Shown piece after piece: positions 1 to 11,600 of a stretch of 64,000 nucleotides of DNA. How positions within the stretch are numbered: the stretch's first letter is position 1; the number at the start of each line of letters is the position of its first letter. The notes under the pieces were generated by a model. The model searched no databases, was not told the origin of the DNA, and worked only from the letters and a program-made list of their open reading frames with translations. Source of the DNA: Isoetes taiwanensis (taxonomy: Eukaryota; Streptophyta; Lycopodiopsida; Isoetales; Isoetaceae); NCBI GenBank assembly GCA_021234155.1, contig JAJEKV010000100.1:2022116-2086115 (forward strand). The letters are read 5' to 3'. The position numbers and the translations under genes were made by a program.

Positions 1-61
1 GAAGGGATAGACGAGCGTACGAAGAATATTATGTAGGATAAGAATTAGTAGTAGCAATATA

Positions 62-811
62 AGGAAAAACTACCAAAACGCCCCTATGAGTTTATGTAAT
101 TACCAAAATGCCCTTATGAGTTTCAAAATTACCAAACTGCCTCTGACTCAAATAAATATACAAAATAAATGACCAATTTGCCCCTAGACACCAAACTTAA
201 TTATCAAAATAGCTCTACACACCAAAGTTAATTACCAAAATGGTATTACATACCAATTTTGATCAATCTAATTACCAAAATGCCCTATACATCAAACTTA
301 ATTACCAAAATACCCCTACATAGCCTTGTTGTGACACTTACAAGGTGCCAGTATTTCTTGTGGTTTTAGCGCACGATGATGCTATTGGAGGCGTATTACT
401 ACCAGCCACACGCAGAAATCTTGAACGACCAAAACCTAAACACACGCACAGGAGAAGAAGATTTAGAGAAGAGGAATATCTTTATAGAAGGTGTAAGGGA
501 AGAGACACAATGTATGCAGTTGTAGGGCTCCAATTCGGTGATGGTTCTGACTTCTGTAATTTCTTTGTTGAATTTGAACTTCTATTCTTGATGCATTTAG
601 CATAGATTGAGTAGAATAAGTATGTACGGGCATTTTGGTTAAGTTTGGTATGTAGGGGGTATTTTAGTAATTAAGTTTGATGTGTAGGGGCAACTTGGTA
701 GTTTATTTGTATGTTTATTTTATACAGTCTATTTATTCGAGCGAACTTTGAAACTCATAAAGTATTTTGGTAATTACATAAACCCATAGGGGTATTTTGG
801 TAGTTTTTCCT
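62..811. mobile_element. Foldback/MULE-like inverted-repeat element, copy 1
   Basis: The left end (from 62) and right end (to 811) are inverted copies of about 43 bp with the core aaactaccaaaa / ttttggtagttt. Both arms are built from degenerate units of roughly 30 bp with the core aattaccaaaatgccc. This design recalls plant Mutator-like and foldback ends. The middle (about 330-600) is unique sequence shared with three other copies near 46610, 54010 and 58600. No transposase is visible, so it is non-autonomous. It lies directly upstream of the calmodulin-like gene, and the two are duplicated together. I saw no clear target-site duplication. Confidence 0.7.
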
Positions 812-1083
812 GATTTTATTCACATCTTGTTTAGCTGATGATGGGTCAACACCTTGTTTTACTCCAATTTCCAGGTCTTGGAGTTCACTAGAGTTCGTCT
901 TCCAGAAACCTCCATGAAAGCTGCTTTAAGAAGTTTGGAGGAAGTATGGTATCCTAGGCGCGTCCCTGTAATTTGCTTTTTAACTAATTCTCCGCGTTCC
1001 TCTACCAAATATATATCCACAAAACACAAGCATCCAATCAATCCCAGCATTTTTTTTGATCGCAAATCGTCGGAATCGAGTCC
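812..1083 (+). promoter_or_regulatory. Promoter and 5' leader of the calmodulin-like gene
   Basis: This stretch between the foldback and the ATG is conserved in all four copies of the unit. A TATA-like run, aaatatatat, lies at 1007-1016, about 70 bp before the ATG. A CGCG element (ggcgcgtcc, 957-965) reads ACGCGC on the other strand, the core bound by CAMTA calmodulin-binding factors in other plants. That regulation is inference only. Transcription start was not determined. Confidence 0.45.
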
Positions 1084-1560
1084 ATGGCAAAATCTTCGTC
1101 TTTCCAGCTCGAGTTGCGCAAGATTTTTACAGCTTTTGATACGAACGCCGATGGTTTAATCTGTAAAAACGACCTCCGCCTCCTTATTTCCAAAACTGGA
1201 TCTCGCCCTTCTGACGAAGAACTCACTAAAATGATGGATTCGGTAGATGATAACGGAGATGAATGCATTAATTTTGAGGAATTTTTGAACGTGTTCTTTT
1301 CTTCGGAGCAGAGCGATGCAGAGACTGAAGAGGAATTATTGGACGCTTTCAGAGTATTTGATAAAAACAACGATGGGTTTATCAGTGCAGAGGAATTACA
1401 GTCTGTTTTGGAAAGGCTGGGCGTTTTAGAAGGTGCTAAAATTCGGGATTGCAGAAGAATTGTGCAGAATGTGGACTTGGACGGAGATGGTAAAATTGGG
1501 TTCTCAGATTTCAAGAGCATGATGATGCGTAATCCATCCAGTTTCGTTTGCTGCATTTGA
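1084..1560 (+). CDS. Calmodulin-like EF-hand calcium sensor (CML), intact
   Basis: This is a 158-residue protein from a single intron-less frame. It has four EF-hand loops, at residues 19-30, 55-66, 93-104 and 131-142, in two pairs, like calmodulin (about 149 residues). Loop 3 (DKNNDGFISAEE) is canonical. Loops 1 and 4 end in Asp rather than Glu at position 12, and loop 2 has Glu instead of Gly at position 6, so their calcium affinity may be altered. The protein ends FVCCI. The paired cysteines are not a CaaX box but could be lipidated. The family binds calcium in the cytosol or nucleus and relays it to target proteins. The start follows a TATA-like run by about 70 bp, and the ATG is kept in all copies. 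Three damaged copies lie at 50663, 54714 and 59361. The exact CML subgroup is not assigned. Confidence 0.92.
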   Translation: MAKSSSFQLELRKIFTAFDTNADGLICKNDLRLLISKTGSRPSDEELTKMMDSVDDNGDECINFEEFLNVFFSSEQSDAETEEELLDAFRVFDKNNDGFISAEELQSVLERLGVLEGAKIRDCRRIVQNVDLDGDGKIGFSDFKSMMMRNPSSFVCCI

Positions 1561-1788
1561 TTACACATTTGCACAAAATATATCAAACGTCGAAGAACAG
1601 CAGAACAGAGCATATTGGCAAATTCCAGACTTCTGTCTTTTATATTTGGTACAATCAAATCTCCACAAATGCAATTTTTGATGCAGCTTTTGGTCATACT
1701 CACAGACCCAAATGAAACAATCAATGAAATTTCTCGAATTCAATTTTTTCATCTGCCAAAAAGTGTTACTTTAAGCTAAACTTTAAGA

Positions 1789-1794
1789 AATAAA
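1789..1794 (+). terminator. Polyadenylation signal of the calmodulin-like gene
   Basis: An AATAAA hexamer lies about 230 bp after the stop codon in an AT-rich 3' region. This is a plausible distance for a plant 3' UTR. Its use is inferred. Confidence 0.4.
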
Positions 1795-2292
1795 AGGCAA
1801 GCTTTAATAAGAGCAAATTTTAGCTTCTTTCTTTCTTCTGTCTTTGAATGGATGACAAAAATGCAGTACTTATCCTAATTTATCTCACCCAAAAAAGAAA
1901 AGAGAAAAAAAACCAACCAGGTAATTATTGCAAAACCAAACCAGTCATAAATTGCCATGTTTTTTGTATCATCTGAAAACTCCCGCGTGGCGTAATATGA
2001 ACTTGATCTTCGACACCTATATTTTGCTCTTTCGATTTTTGTCTTGAAATAAAAAATCATGCTGCTCCATCGGGCCTCGAAGCTGCCTAATCCAATTTTG
2101 AATGAAACGGATTTAAGCAGGAGATTGGAAGCCAAAGATAACTTCATTTGTGCGGCAAACAGGTTCAAGTATGGATATCGCTTATGCTATGGTCATAAAA
2201 TTTGCCAGAGAAGTGTTACTGTTTATTTCACTGCTGGAGATGGCCTTAGATCCGAAAATAATTCAAGAAAAAGAGAGTAGTAACGAAAAGAA
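1795..2292. other. Non-coding stretch, possible exon
   Basis: AT-rich intergenic DNA. Around 2059-2170 an open + frame runs into a possible donor (aacag/gttcaag), which looks exon-like, but I recognise no family in it. Nothing else is supported. Confidence 0.25.
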
Positions 2293-4025
2293 GCAATAGA
2301 ACCGACATTCCTTGGATGGGGACGTCATCATCATGTCCTCCTATTTATACCCATTTTTTCCTCCTCCTTCCTTATCGGCGTTCTCTTGAGCTTTCCTATT
2401 GTTCACGCTTTGGCTCTATTCAGCTTCCCGTGCTCACCCTGTCACTACTTACATCCACACTCATGTCTATTTCCTACCAGTTGGATTGCTGCAGGACGAT
2501 TGGCGTATACTGGCTTAGAGGTTTCGTGATTTACAAAACGGCTGGTTTTGAAGATCTGTGAGTCGATTAGTTTTTCTCTTTCTCTGGTTTTATCGGCTGG
2601 GTGGATACCTCTAAATTTCTTTCACTGGGATTCGGTTGTTTGGATGCCTCTGGATCTCTTTCTCTGATATGTTGGATTGCTGGCTGCATATGGATCTCCT
2701 TTTCTGGCTTTCGGGATGCATCTGGAACTCTTTCACTTGTTTGCTTAGATGCATATGGATCCCGATGATTTCTTTGTGGCGGTTTGTGATGGCTTTACCT
2801 TTCTCTCCCTGCCCTCTTCCTTTTGTGCCTTCCTTTGCCTGAGGTGAACCGCCCTTCTGGATGTAGCCCCTCTGGTTTCTCTTTCACTTTTTGGTTCGGG
2901 CTTCTTACTTTTCTGTTATTCGACGTTGCCCTCTGCAGGATGCGCAAAAGGGCTAAGCTTCTGCTTTCTTTGCATCGTTTTTGGGAAGGTTTTCTTCAGT
3001 CTTAGCTTAGAGTCGTCTGCTTCCTGGGATCCGATCCCTTATAATCTAGTTTAAGGTTTTCCGGATTTGCTTGCTTCCATGCCTTGCTTTCTGTCTCCAT
3101 AGCTAGGTCCCTGTTGTTTTTTCAGTTGTCCAAGTCTACTCGCATCCACTCCATCCAGATCCGATCTCGTTGATCCAACCCTGTTTCGATCATCATCCCT
3201 GGCAGATTCTTCCCTGGCGGGGGCCTGCAACCGCCTCTGCCTCGGCCTCTGACTGCAAAAAGGTTTTTCTCTTCCCTCTCATCAGGGACCGAAAATTATT
3301 TTCCGTCCTCTTGCCTTGATCCTTGCCTTCAATCCCCCTTTATAACATCGATCCTTCCGCCCAATCCTTCCTCCTTGCTTCGTTTCCTTGGATCCCCTTT
3401 CCGCTCTGTTTTTGGTTCTAAATCTGTCCGATTCTCTGTTTCTATCCATCGATTCATCCTCCCCAGTCTTTTTTCCTTGCTCTTCAATACGGTTCCACCT
3501 CCCCCGATTCCTCTCCCCTTCCCGATCCGATTTTGAATACTAGTTGCTTGAGGGTGGGATACCGGGGGTGCCTCTCTTTTAAGTTTCTGTTGTTTTTATA
3601 ATCTGCCCTTATAAGTTTTTGTGTTGTTTTTTATAATTCTCCATGGTTCATGGCCTCTATGGTCTTATCCTTTTATCGGATTTGCTCCCTTATTTTTATT
3701 GTTTTTTATTAGGCTGCTGGCCCCATAGCCTTCCTGCTTAAAACGTGGTTTTGCTTATCCCAGAGTATTCAGTATTCGAGTGGTTTCTCATAGTGGTTTC
3801 ATTCCTCTACGGAATTTGCATTGCTCCTTTATAAGATCTAGTTTCGTTACTCCGTTGTTCGGCATTTTCAAGCTTTGTGTTTTGTAACGTAATGGGTTTT
3901 CATTTTTAAGTGAATTTGTTTCTTGAAGTTTGGTAGGATAGAGTTCCTGTTTGCTCTGTTGTTTTCCACGTTTTGGTGTTTTGTTCCTATGGTTGTCCTT
4001 CTCTCGTTCTAATTTCTATGGTTTC

Positions 4026-4092
4026 TTCATTTTTCCTTTTTATCTTTCTCCTGCTTGTCTTCATTTTTCCTTTTTATCTTTCTCCTGCTTGT
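4026..4092. repeat. Tandem duplication, 34-bp period
   Basis: The pyrimidine-rich unit beginning ttcatttttcctttttat occurs twice in direct succession, at 4026 and 4060. It looks like a slippage-type duplication. Confidence 0.8.
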
Positions 4093-4635
4093 TCGTTGTG
4101 GATATATAGGTTTGTCCCCCTTTCATGTGATAGGTGTTTCTATTTCCTATGGTTTCTCATCTCCCCTTGTTTCTGTGCTTTCCTCATTCTTCTTTTTTTC
4201 TACGGTTTGCCCATGTATGGTTTGTCTAGCGTCCAAAGGGACATGATCGTGGTTTGTAGCATCGCTAATAAGGTATTTTGCCCTATTCTGCATAAGCCAG
4301 TTTAATCCTGTATACATGAGTTTTATTTGTTTAAGATTCATAATAATAATATATATAGGCATAAGATTTTGTATTTTCGTTCTTTTAGCTTGCCCGATAG
4401 TTACACAGGCTCTTGTCGGTTTATGCCTTTCCCATAGTTTTACGTTTTTCTGTTGTGGGTCATCTCTTTTTTAAGTTACTATGCTTCTTAGACTTGGTTC
4501 ATTCTTCTCGTTTCTTCGGTTATAGATCGTTTGATATCAATTTTCTGTCTTTTTTCCTTTATGTTGTTTACTTTCTAGGACTCCCAGTGGCTTGGGACTT
4601 TTGTTAAGCTATACTTCTAGTAGAATAGAGAATGG

Positions 4636-4957
4636 GGGTGAAAGCATGCTAGGGTGTACCATATAAATTACCTTTTAGGGAGTGCAAAACTACCCAGAAA
4701 AGTACCCAGTACTGGGTACTGGGAACTTGCACAAATGTCTCAATAAACAATAAGTTTGAGAGTTGATTGATTCATTTTAGTTTCTAATGGTATGATTATC
4801 CTTTGATACTATAGTTTGACATGTTATTGACCTTCAATTTAAATTTTTTTTATTGATTTTAGTGGAAAGAAAACTATGAAAGTATCAGATTTAAAAGTAC
4901 CCAGTGTAGGTACTTTTGAGGGTTCCAAAAGTGGTACACCGTAGCATGCTTTCACCC
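4636..4957. mobile_element. MITE, 322 bp, inside the large TIR element
   Basis: The ends are gggtgaaagcatgct (4636-4650) and its perfect reverse complement (4943-4957). The inverted repeat continues imperfectly for about 11 more bases (agggtgtacca against tggtacaccgt). ATGG flanks both sides (4632-4635 and 4958-4961) and may be a 4-bp target duplication. The interior is AT-rich and non-coding. It contains a perfect 18-bp palindrome, gtacccagtactgggtac, at 4702-4719. Confidence 0.75.
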
Positions 4958-7900
4958 ATGGTTTGGATGGAAATTTTTCAATTAGAGAAATTTCACGATC
5001 ATCCTTCACTCTGAGTTTCCTCTCTAACCTTTTTCATTTTGTAGGGTGATCTAAGAATCTTAGGGGTATCACCTACATATCGTAACTCCATTGGTTCTAT
5101 GTTGTACATTTATTTTCCACCTAGCTTGGCAGGTGACCTTTAGGCCGGAGCTAGGGACGTTAAGTCGGGGATTCACTCGAGTTACTTTCCACAGGGGACA
5201 TATGGCTTGAGTGCTTTGGGGTTCAAGTTCGGATTCGTGTTCGGGGAAGCGAGACTCTACACTTCATTTGCATAACGATTGCGATTGCGACACCAGAAGA
5301 TACTTGGTAGACCGTTGGGCTATGTGGCCCATGCTACAGCTTCAATTCTTTGCTGGTGCACCCGTACTTTCATTTTGAATTATTAAGTTCTTTCTTTTTC
5401 CTTTAGCATAGCCCTTCCATATCCATATTTGTAGATTCATTTGCCCTTTCTAAGTGGTCCATTTTTGTCCTCCTTCAATGCATTCGTGATTGTCTTTTCC
5501 TTCTCCAAAGTTCATTTTCTCTTATTCATTTGAGCCCGCATGTTTTTGTTACATGCATGTTGGTTGTAATATTTTGTCTGTCCAATAAGCATCATTGTTT
5601 AGGGTCGCATACATATATTTCATAGCCATAAGTTCGTTTTCCCCTATCTTCTTTCTCTATGTCGCTTTCTCATACTCATAACAATGCACTTAGGTGGCAC
5701 TCCTCTAGTCATTTCTTCCCTAAGTTCATTCTCTCCTATTCACCAAATTTCCTATTTGATGCGTGCATTCATATCCATTTTTTGTAGGTCATTTTTCGTT
5801 TTTCCAAGTTCAATGGTATTTTTCGATTTGGCATACATAGGTTCATTTTTCATAGTTCATTTTTCTCTATTTTTTATAATTTCAGTTTACCAGGTGATCA
5901 TCAGGTAGTGATATGGATCCATGTATATTTTTCAGGTCCATAGGTTCATTTTCCCCTATCTTTTTGGGTCTTTATTTACGTTTTACTGCTTCTAACTCAC
6001 ATTATTTATCTGGGGTGATACCATGTCTTGCTTAGGTGGTCTTCTGACATCTATCATATAGTTCCCTTAGGTCTTTAATTAGATTCTGATTTTCTAACCT
6101 TTTCAATTTTGTGGAGGCATTTAATATTGACATTTGGCATGTAGATTAATTTGATGGCCTGCATCGTCCTATAGGAAATTGTTTCTTCAGATTTTGCATA
6201 TTGTCATAGAGTTTGTGCATTTAGTTGAGTACCTTGATCGACAAAGTGCTAGAAGAGGGCTTAGGTGCTCTATATAGTTTCATCTTTATAACAGTTTTTG
6301 ATCTATAACATTCTTCATGGTATGTTTGATGCATATTTGGTCATATGCATTTGCTCTAGTTGCTTCACTCAACGTAATTTACATCCCATTGCTACGTTTA
6401 GTCCCTTGGTGGTAGTTGTTCTTTTGCTCTATGTTGCTCCATTTTGTTTCTTGTTGCCACCATTCAGTTACTTTGTTTTCTATGAATTCCGTTTCTTTTT
6501 TAGTTCGTCTGATTGTTTTGCCAAGTACTTTGTGCCTTTATTTTCGTTCCTTTCTGTCGGTATTTTACAACTAATTTCATTACTCCCAGTTTTTCTATTT
6601 GTTTCAACCGATTTATTTCTAGCTTTTCCATGTCTTCAGTTTAGTTATGTTGTTGTCTTTAGCTCGAGTGGTCCTCTTGCTTTACTCTGCCTACTCTCAT
6701 TTGTTCCTTCTACACCTTTCGTTCTTTGTCTCTCTTTTGCATTTGATGCTATGTTCAGCATGGAGGCTATGCTGGGGTTCTCTTGATGCTTGTCTAGCAC
6801 ATCAGATTGTTTGCGCTGGCGTATTTCACATTGCCGCTTGGACGTCTTCCCGTTTTTTCCGCCAGGTTTGGTAGATTTTGTAATTTAGATACAATTTGTA
6901 TAGTGCTTGAACATGTCGTTTTGTCTTGTTGAGGATAGTATTATTGTGGGCAACAGTATATTGGTTCATCCTAGGAGGTGATTCCCCTTTATGTGGCTCG
7001 TTTGTTAGCGCCTATATTTGGTCCCATTCTTTATAGTTATATATTCGTTCTATTTTTCATGGATCACTTGTGGTGCCTGCTTCACATGGTTCATATGATC
7101 TGGTGCATGTTTTACTATTTGATGCATAGCTGATAGAATGCATGGAGCCATGTTTTATCTTGCAGAGCTCTTTTTCTTTGTTTGCATCAGTTTGTCAGAT
7201 TCCTTGATGTCACATACCATTTATGGTTTCTTCAACTTGTGTCTGATATAGTCTTGAACTTTGGGGTTCATTAATTGCTATTTGTTCTTACTTTGTTTCT
7301 ATTGACTATTTTATGTTGTGTCTATTTTTCTTCTATGATTTCCTCTATTCCATCTTTTACTTCGGTGTTCTAGTTGTTTGGGTCATTTGCTGCTATCGTT
7401 ATTTCTTTATTCTGGCATTCTTTACGCCCTATTTGTTGTATTTTATCCATTTGCTCGTTTAACCTATGCCATTTTTTCATTTCCTTCGCTGGTTTCCCTT
7501 TCATCGGCTTTATTTTGGCTCCTTTGCCTCCATGGCTCTTTTCTCTCCATTGCTCTCGCTTCTGCTTTCCATTCATACACGCTTGCGCTCCTCCATTTTC
7601 CTGCTTGGCTCCTTTTCTCGTTTTGTTTTTCTTAACATTTTCATCTAGTCTTCTTGCAGTCCTTATGCTACTCCTTTGCTCGAATTGACCTGTTTTTTCC
7701 ATTGTCCCTTTATTCTTGATACACTCTTCATTGTTGTTTTTGAGCTCTCTATCTGGTTGCATCTGCGTCTTCTTATTCTCTCTCCCCTCTGTTGTTTTTG
7801 AGGTATTCATTGTTGTGCATATTATGTGGTGGTTCCAGATTTAGTACTTTAATTTAGATTTATAGGTTGTCATATGGATTCTTTTATATATTGCAGTGTG

Positions 7901-8656
7901 TAGTCCGTTGTTCCCTTTACTCCTTGTCATCATCTGATTCCTTACATTCATTGGTACCTTTCAGTCCACTGTTCTCGTTAACCTATCTAAGACCACATGT
8001 TTTCTTCAGTTCACACCTATTACTTTGTTTATCACAATTCTTCAATTATTCGTGGTTTTTATGTGTTGCAGTCATCTCAGCCCTTGCATTCTACGTGTTA
8101 CTTTGGCCCTTCTAGTCCCGTCTAGCTCATTTCTTGATGGCTAGGATTTTTCTTACCTCTGTATGCATGGTGCCATTTCAGTTCTCTTTGGCTTGGTTCT
8201 CCTCGTGCTCTTGCCTCTTCATTTGGCTCCTATTCGCGTGCGCTCCTTGACTTCTATCACCACATTTTCTTGCTTTTCTCCTAGTTATCCCTTTGACTTC
8301 ACTTGCCTCGTGATCCTTGGTTTACTTGTTATGTATTGGATTTCCTTTCGCGTTGCTCCGTCCTTGGTCACCCCCTTCTTTAGTTTGCTTTGTCTTTCGT
8401 CCCAGTTTCTCTTTATTGATCTCTTCACTTTAGTGGCTTTGGTTCTCCTACTCTGCTTGATCTATGCTGCTCCTGTGTCCTTTTCCTTCTGTGGCCGCTT
8501 TGTTCCATCTGGCTATTTCACCCGCTTTTTTGCTCCTTTAACTCCATCCTTTTCATTATGTCTCGCCACTTTGATGTTGAGGTAGGTTCCTCTTCTATCG
8601 GCCACTTGATTGTATCTCAGGACCCATCTAGGAATGCCACAGTTCTATTGCGATAA

Positions 8657-9831
8657 GCAATAGAACCGACATTCCTTGGATGGGGACGTCATCATCATGT
8701 CCTCTTATTTATACCCATTTTTTCCTCCTCCTTCCTTATCGGCGTTCTCTTGAGCTTTCCTATTGTTCATGCTTTGGCTCTATTCAGCTTCCCGCCCTCC
8801 CTGCCCTTCTTCGTGTGATGGGCTTGGATGGTCCTATTGCTTTATACTCGAATAGTTGGATTTTACTTATCTTTGTTTACTCACTAATGCGGTCTTCGGA
8901 CCTACATATTTGATTATTCTTTTCTTTTCCAGCATGGCATTGTCCCCTCTGAGATAATAGTTATTCGTGTTTTCTTTGGTTTTCATCTAGCTTCCCTCAT
9001 CTCCTTCTTTGATTGACCATCTTTAGTTTCTATCCATTTCTTATACTTCTCGGGTCGCTCTGCAGCCGCTGGCACCCCCCATGTTTTCTTTTCGATGTTC
9101 TTGTCAAGTGCATATCTTCTTATATTTTCATTTCTCTCGGCGTGGCACTGTAGCCTCCGAGGCATTCGTCTTTTTTCATTTTCTCTCGGCGTGGCGCTGT
9201 AGCCTCCGAGGCAGCACCAATCGGATGTTTTTTCCGGCGATGGTCATTCCGCGGACGATTCTCGATTGGTCGGCTGTTTTTTTTCCTCGGCCTGGCTCTG
9301 CAGCCTCCGAGTGCTATTATATTCTTTCTATATGATTACAGTTTCGCATGAGCCCAGGCTTAAACCTCCTAACTTTTTAATGGGTCGTTCTTATTTTAGA
9401 CTTTCTATCGCAGGTTCTTTTTTTTGCAGTTCTCTCAGTTGGAAGCGCCATCATGTTTGCATCAACTCATTTTTTGCTAGTATGCGAGTGGCATTCGGCG
9501 AGAGCGTTGGCTCATTAGGGTTTTCCTCGGAAACCCGAAAGGGCGGGGTTTTTCATCTCGATGAGGAGCGGTCGCAGGTTTTCTCACGTTTGTATATTTA
9601 CCAAGTGGTGGAACAATCATCTTTTATCTGGTACTCTTCAGTTTCATCATGCTCTCGATAAATTGTCTAGTTTCGGAGCATGTTCAAATTTCAAGCTTTT
9701 TTCAGATTTTCTACCCCCTAGTAGGGGTACAATATGTACTCAAAGATTTTACAAAGCTCAATGAGAACACCACTTCACTTGGCCACTTGATTGTATCTCA
9801 GGACCCATCCTAGGAATGGTTCCTTTCGATA
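8657..9831. mobile_element. TIR element, copy 2 (about 1.17 kb)
   Basis: It starts with the same 140 or so bases as the 6.36-kb neighbour (gcaatagaaccgacattcct, then the tatttataccc stretch) and ends with the same ggccacttgattgtatct segment, then ggaatg and a degenerate gttcctttcgata. Only 5 bp (gataa) separate the two elements, so the abutting ends form a 10-bp-stem hairpin at 8642-8666. The interior has no recognisable coding sequence. Confidence 0.5.
9134..9312. repeat. Three copies of a ctcggcgtggc...tagcctccgag hairpin repeat
   Basis: Copies start near 9134, 9181 and 9285. Each is about 27-31 bp and can fold because ctcgg at one end pairs with ccgag at the other. No function is evident. 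Confidence 0.65.
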
Positions 9832-11600
9832 TCGACCTTGCTGTTTTACTCGCTGGTTTTGCTTTTGAGTCGTATTACACTCCCAAGGTAGACTAGGCAA
9901 TACGAAATTAAGCTATAGAAAATAAAGTTGGTTTCATAGAGTAAAGCTGTCTTTCATAGAATGATGGTGCTCATTAATAATAACTAGTTATGGTGCCCTC
10001 ATTAATAATAACTAGTTATGGTGCCCGGCGTTGCTGGGCTTTAGCAACCGTTTGTTAGAGTTCGGTGTAAAGTATCAAACCTCTTGCAACTGGGAAGATA
10101 AAAGTTGCCATACAATTAATGTCATAGAAGTAGATGAATCGAATTAGTTGAGAATGGAGTTTGTATTCAAATGCATGAACTGCTTGCATGCCTTTCCATG
10201 TTCATAAATTTAGAAAAGAGGGACGATAGTAAATAGGTTGTTTTCTACTAAAATATGTAGCATAAAGTGGTTGTATTGATTTGGTTCTATCAATACTACC
10301 AGATTCGGCAATGGCTACTGACAGAAATAGATTTATGGATTATGTAGTCATAGAGATGAATTGAATCTAAATATAACTAATAATTGTCATTCGTAACACA
10401 TCAAGAAATATGTAGGTTGAAGAACTCTAGAGCATTGATTTTCCTTTTCTCTTTAATTTTGACATTATATAGGCATAACCTCGTGCTTTAGCATGTTTAT
10501 GTTGATGCTAGAGACATAGAACGCTACAAAGTTACAATGGTGGGAGTGGAATTTATTGTGTAACATGATATCTCTATGGAGTAGTTCTCAGCCAACTATA
10601 CTAACAATTGGGCCAAACCAGACTTGAAGCATAAATGTAATAATGGACCTAACATCCATTGTATGAATGCAAAAAAAACATCTCGTTATATTGTTTTGTA
10701 GTTGTTGGTAAACTTTTATGGACAACATATGTGTAGAGTCCACATTTATTAATTCTTTAAGATTCGATTATTCTTGTGTTTTTACAATGTGCAAAGTTAG
10801 CTTTAAAAATATATTGATGGCTATGTTTATGCGTCATACCATGGCACTTGCAAAAGAGTCAGTGATGGTTATGTTTATGCATTAAACCATGGCATTTGCA
10901 AAAGAGTCGAAACCGAAGTTCAAATTTGTATGCAAAGATGCGTGTTGAAGCATGTAATGCGTGTTGAAGCATGTAGCAATTAATAATCTGTGAATAGGAG
11001 AAATGGAAGATGGCTTTATTTGTTTCTTAGTTTTAAAACATTTTATGCTAAACCTTGGCATATCAATGCAAGATTTTTAGTTCAACGTGTAAAATTATCT
11101 AATAGTGTTGTTAAAATTCTCAATTTTTGTTGACATTGTTTCTTTCAAGTTCATGTATCTTGTTTTGAGGAGGTGTGAAGTTATATGAAGGAAGTCGATT
11201 GCCAAGACAATTGAAATTACCTTGTGAATATACATTGAGGAGGTTGTGAAGTTGCATGAAATAATATTGATTGCCTAGACAGTAAGTTTATTCTAGAATT
11301 CCCAGATAGAATTATTATAGAAACCTAGGACTTACAAATGATGTGAATATTCATTGAGACCTAGGACTTACAAATGATGTGAATATTCATTGAGGATGTT
11401 ATGAAGTTTAGCACTACGGGAATATTCATTGAGGACGCTATGAAATAGCATAAAGCAAATATCAATTGAAAGACAATTGAAATTTATTCAAACATTTTTA
11501 AATAGAATTGCCATGGAAGACGTAGCAGTTGAAATGATATAGCACTCCTCAAATTTGTAGTTTACTTGGAGACACAAAAGTTGAGAATGAAGCAATGCAA
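9832..11600. other. Non-coding region with clustered short tandem duplications
   Basis: There is no supported gene. Direct duplications lie at about 9967-10024 (unit containing attaataataactagttatg), 10815-10910 (about 50-bp unit with catggca..tgcaaaagagtc), 10938-10978 (gcgtgttgaagcatgta twice) and 11326-11398 (about 36-bp unit with acctaggacttacaaatgat). The copies are nearly identical, which suggests recent slippage or double-strand-break repair. Confidence 0.55.

Larger units (their letters stand above)
2293..8651. mobile_element. Large TIR element, copy 1 (about 6.36 kb, non-autonomous)
   Basis: The left end reads gcaatagaac then cattccttggatggg. The right end, read on the opposite strand, is gcaatagaac then cattcctagatggg. 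These make imperfect terminal inverted repeats of about 30 bp. A shorter relative with the same left 140 bp and the same right end follows immediately. The interior is strongly pyrimidine-rich on + and gives many small open frames rich in Phe, Leu and Ser. None resembles a transposase, so I treat them as compositional artefacts. A TATA-like tatttataccc near 2341 could be a promoter. Superfamily is unknown and no clear target-site duplication was found. Confidence 0.5.

Noticed and set aside
1-840. Regular aattaccaaaatgccc units considered as a CRISPR-like array
   Set aside because: Units are degenerate, spacing is irregular, they form inverted arms, and the sequence is clearly eukaryotic.
1038-1724. 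228-codon open frame antisense to the CML gene
   Set aside because: A mirror of the coding strand, with no recognisable domain.
2316-9661. Many + strand open frames of 60-160 codons rich in Phe, Leu, Ser, Cys
   Set aside because: They follow from the pyrimidine-rich composition, overlap in several frames, and show no domain or codon pattern of a real gene.
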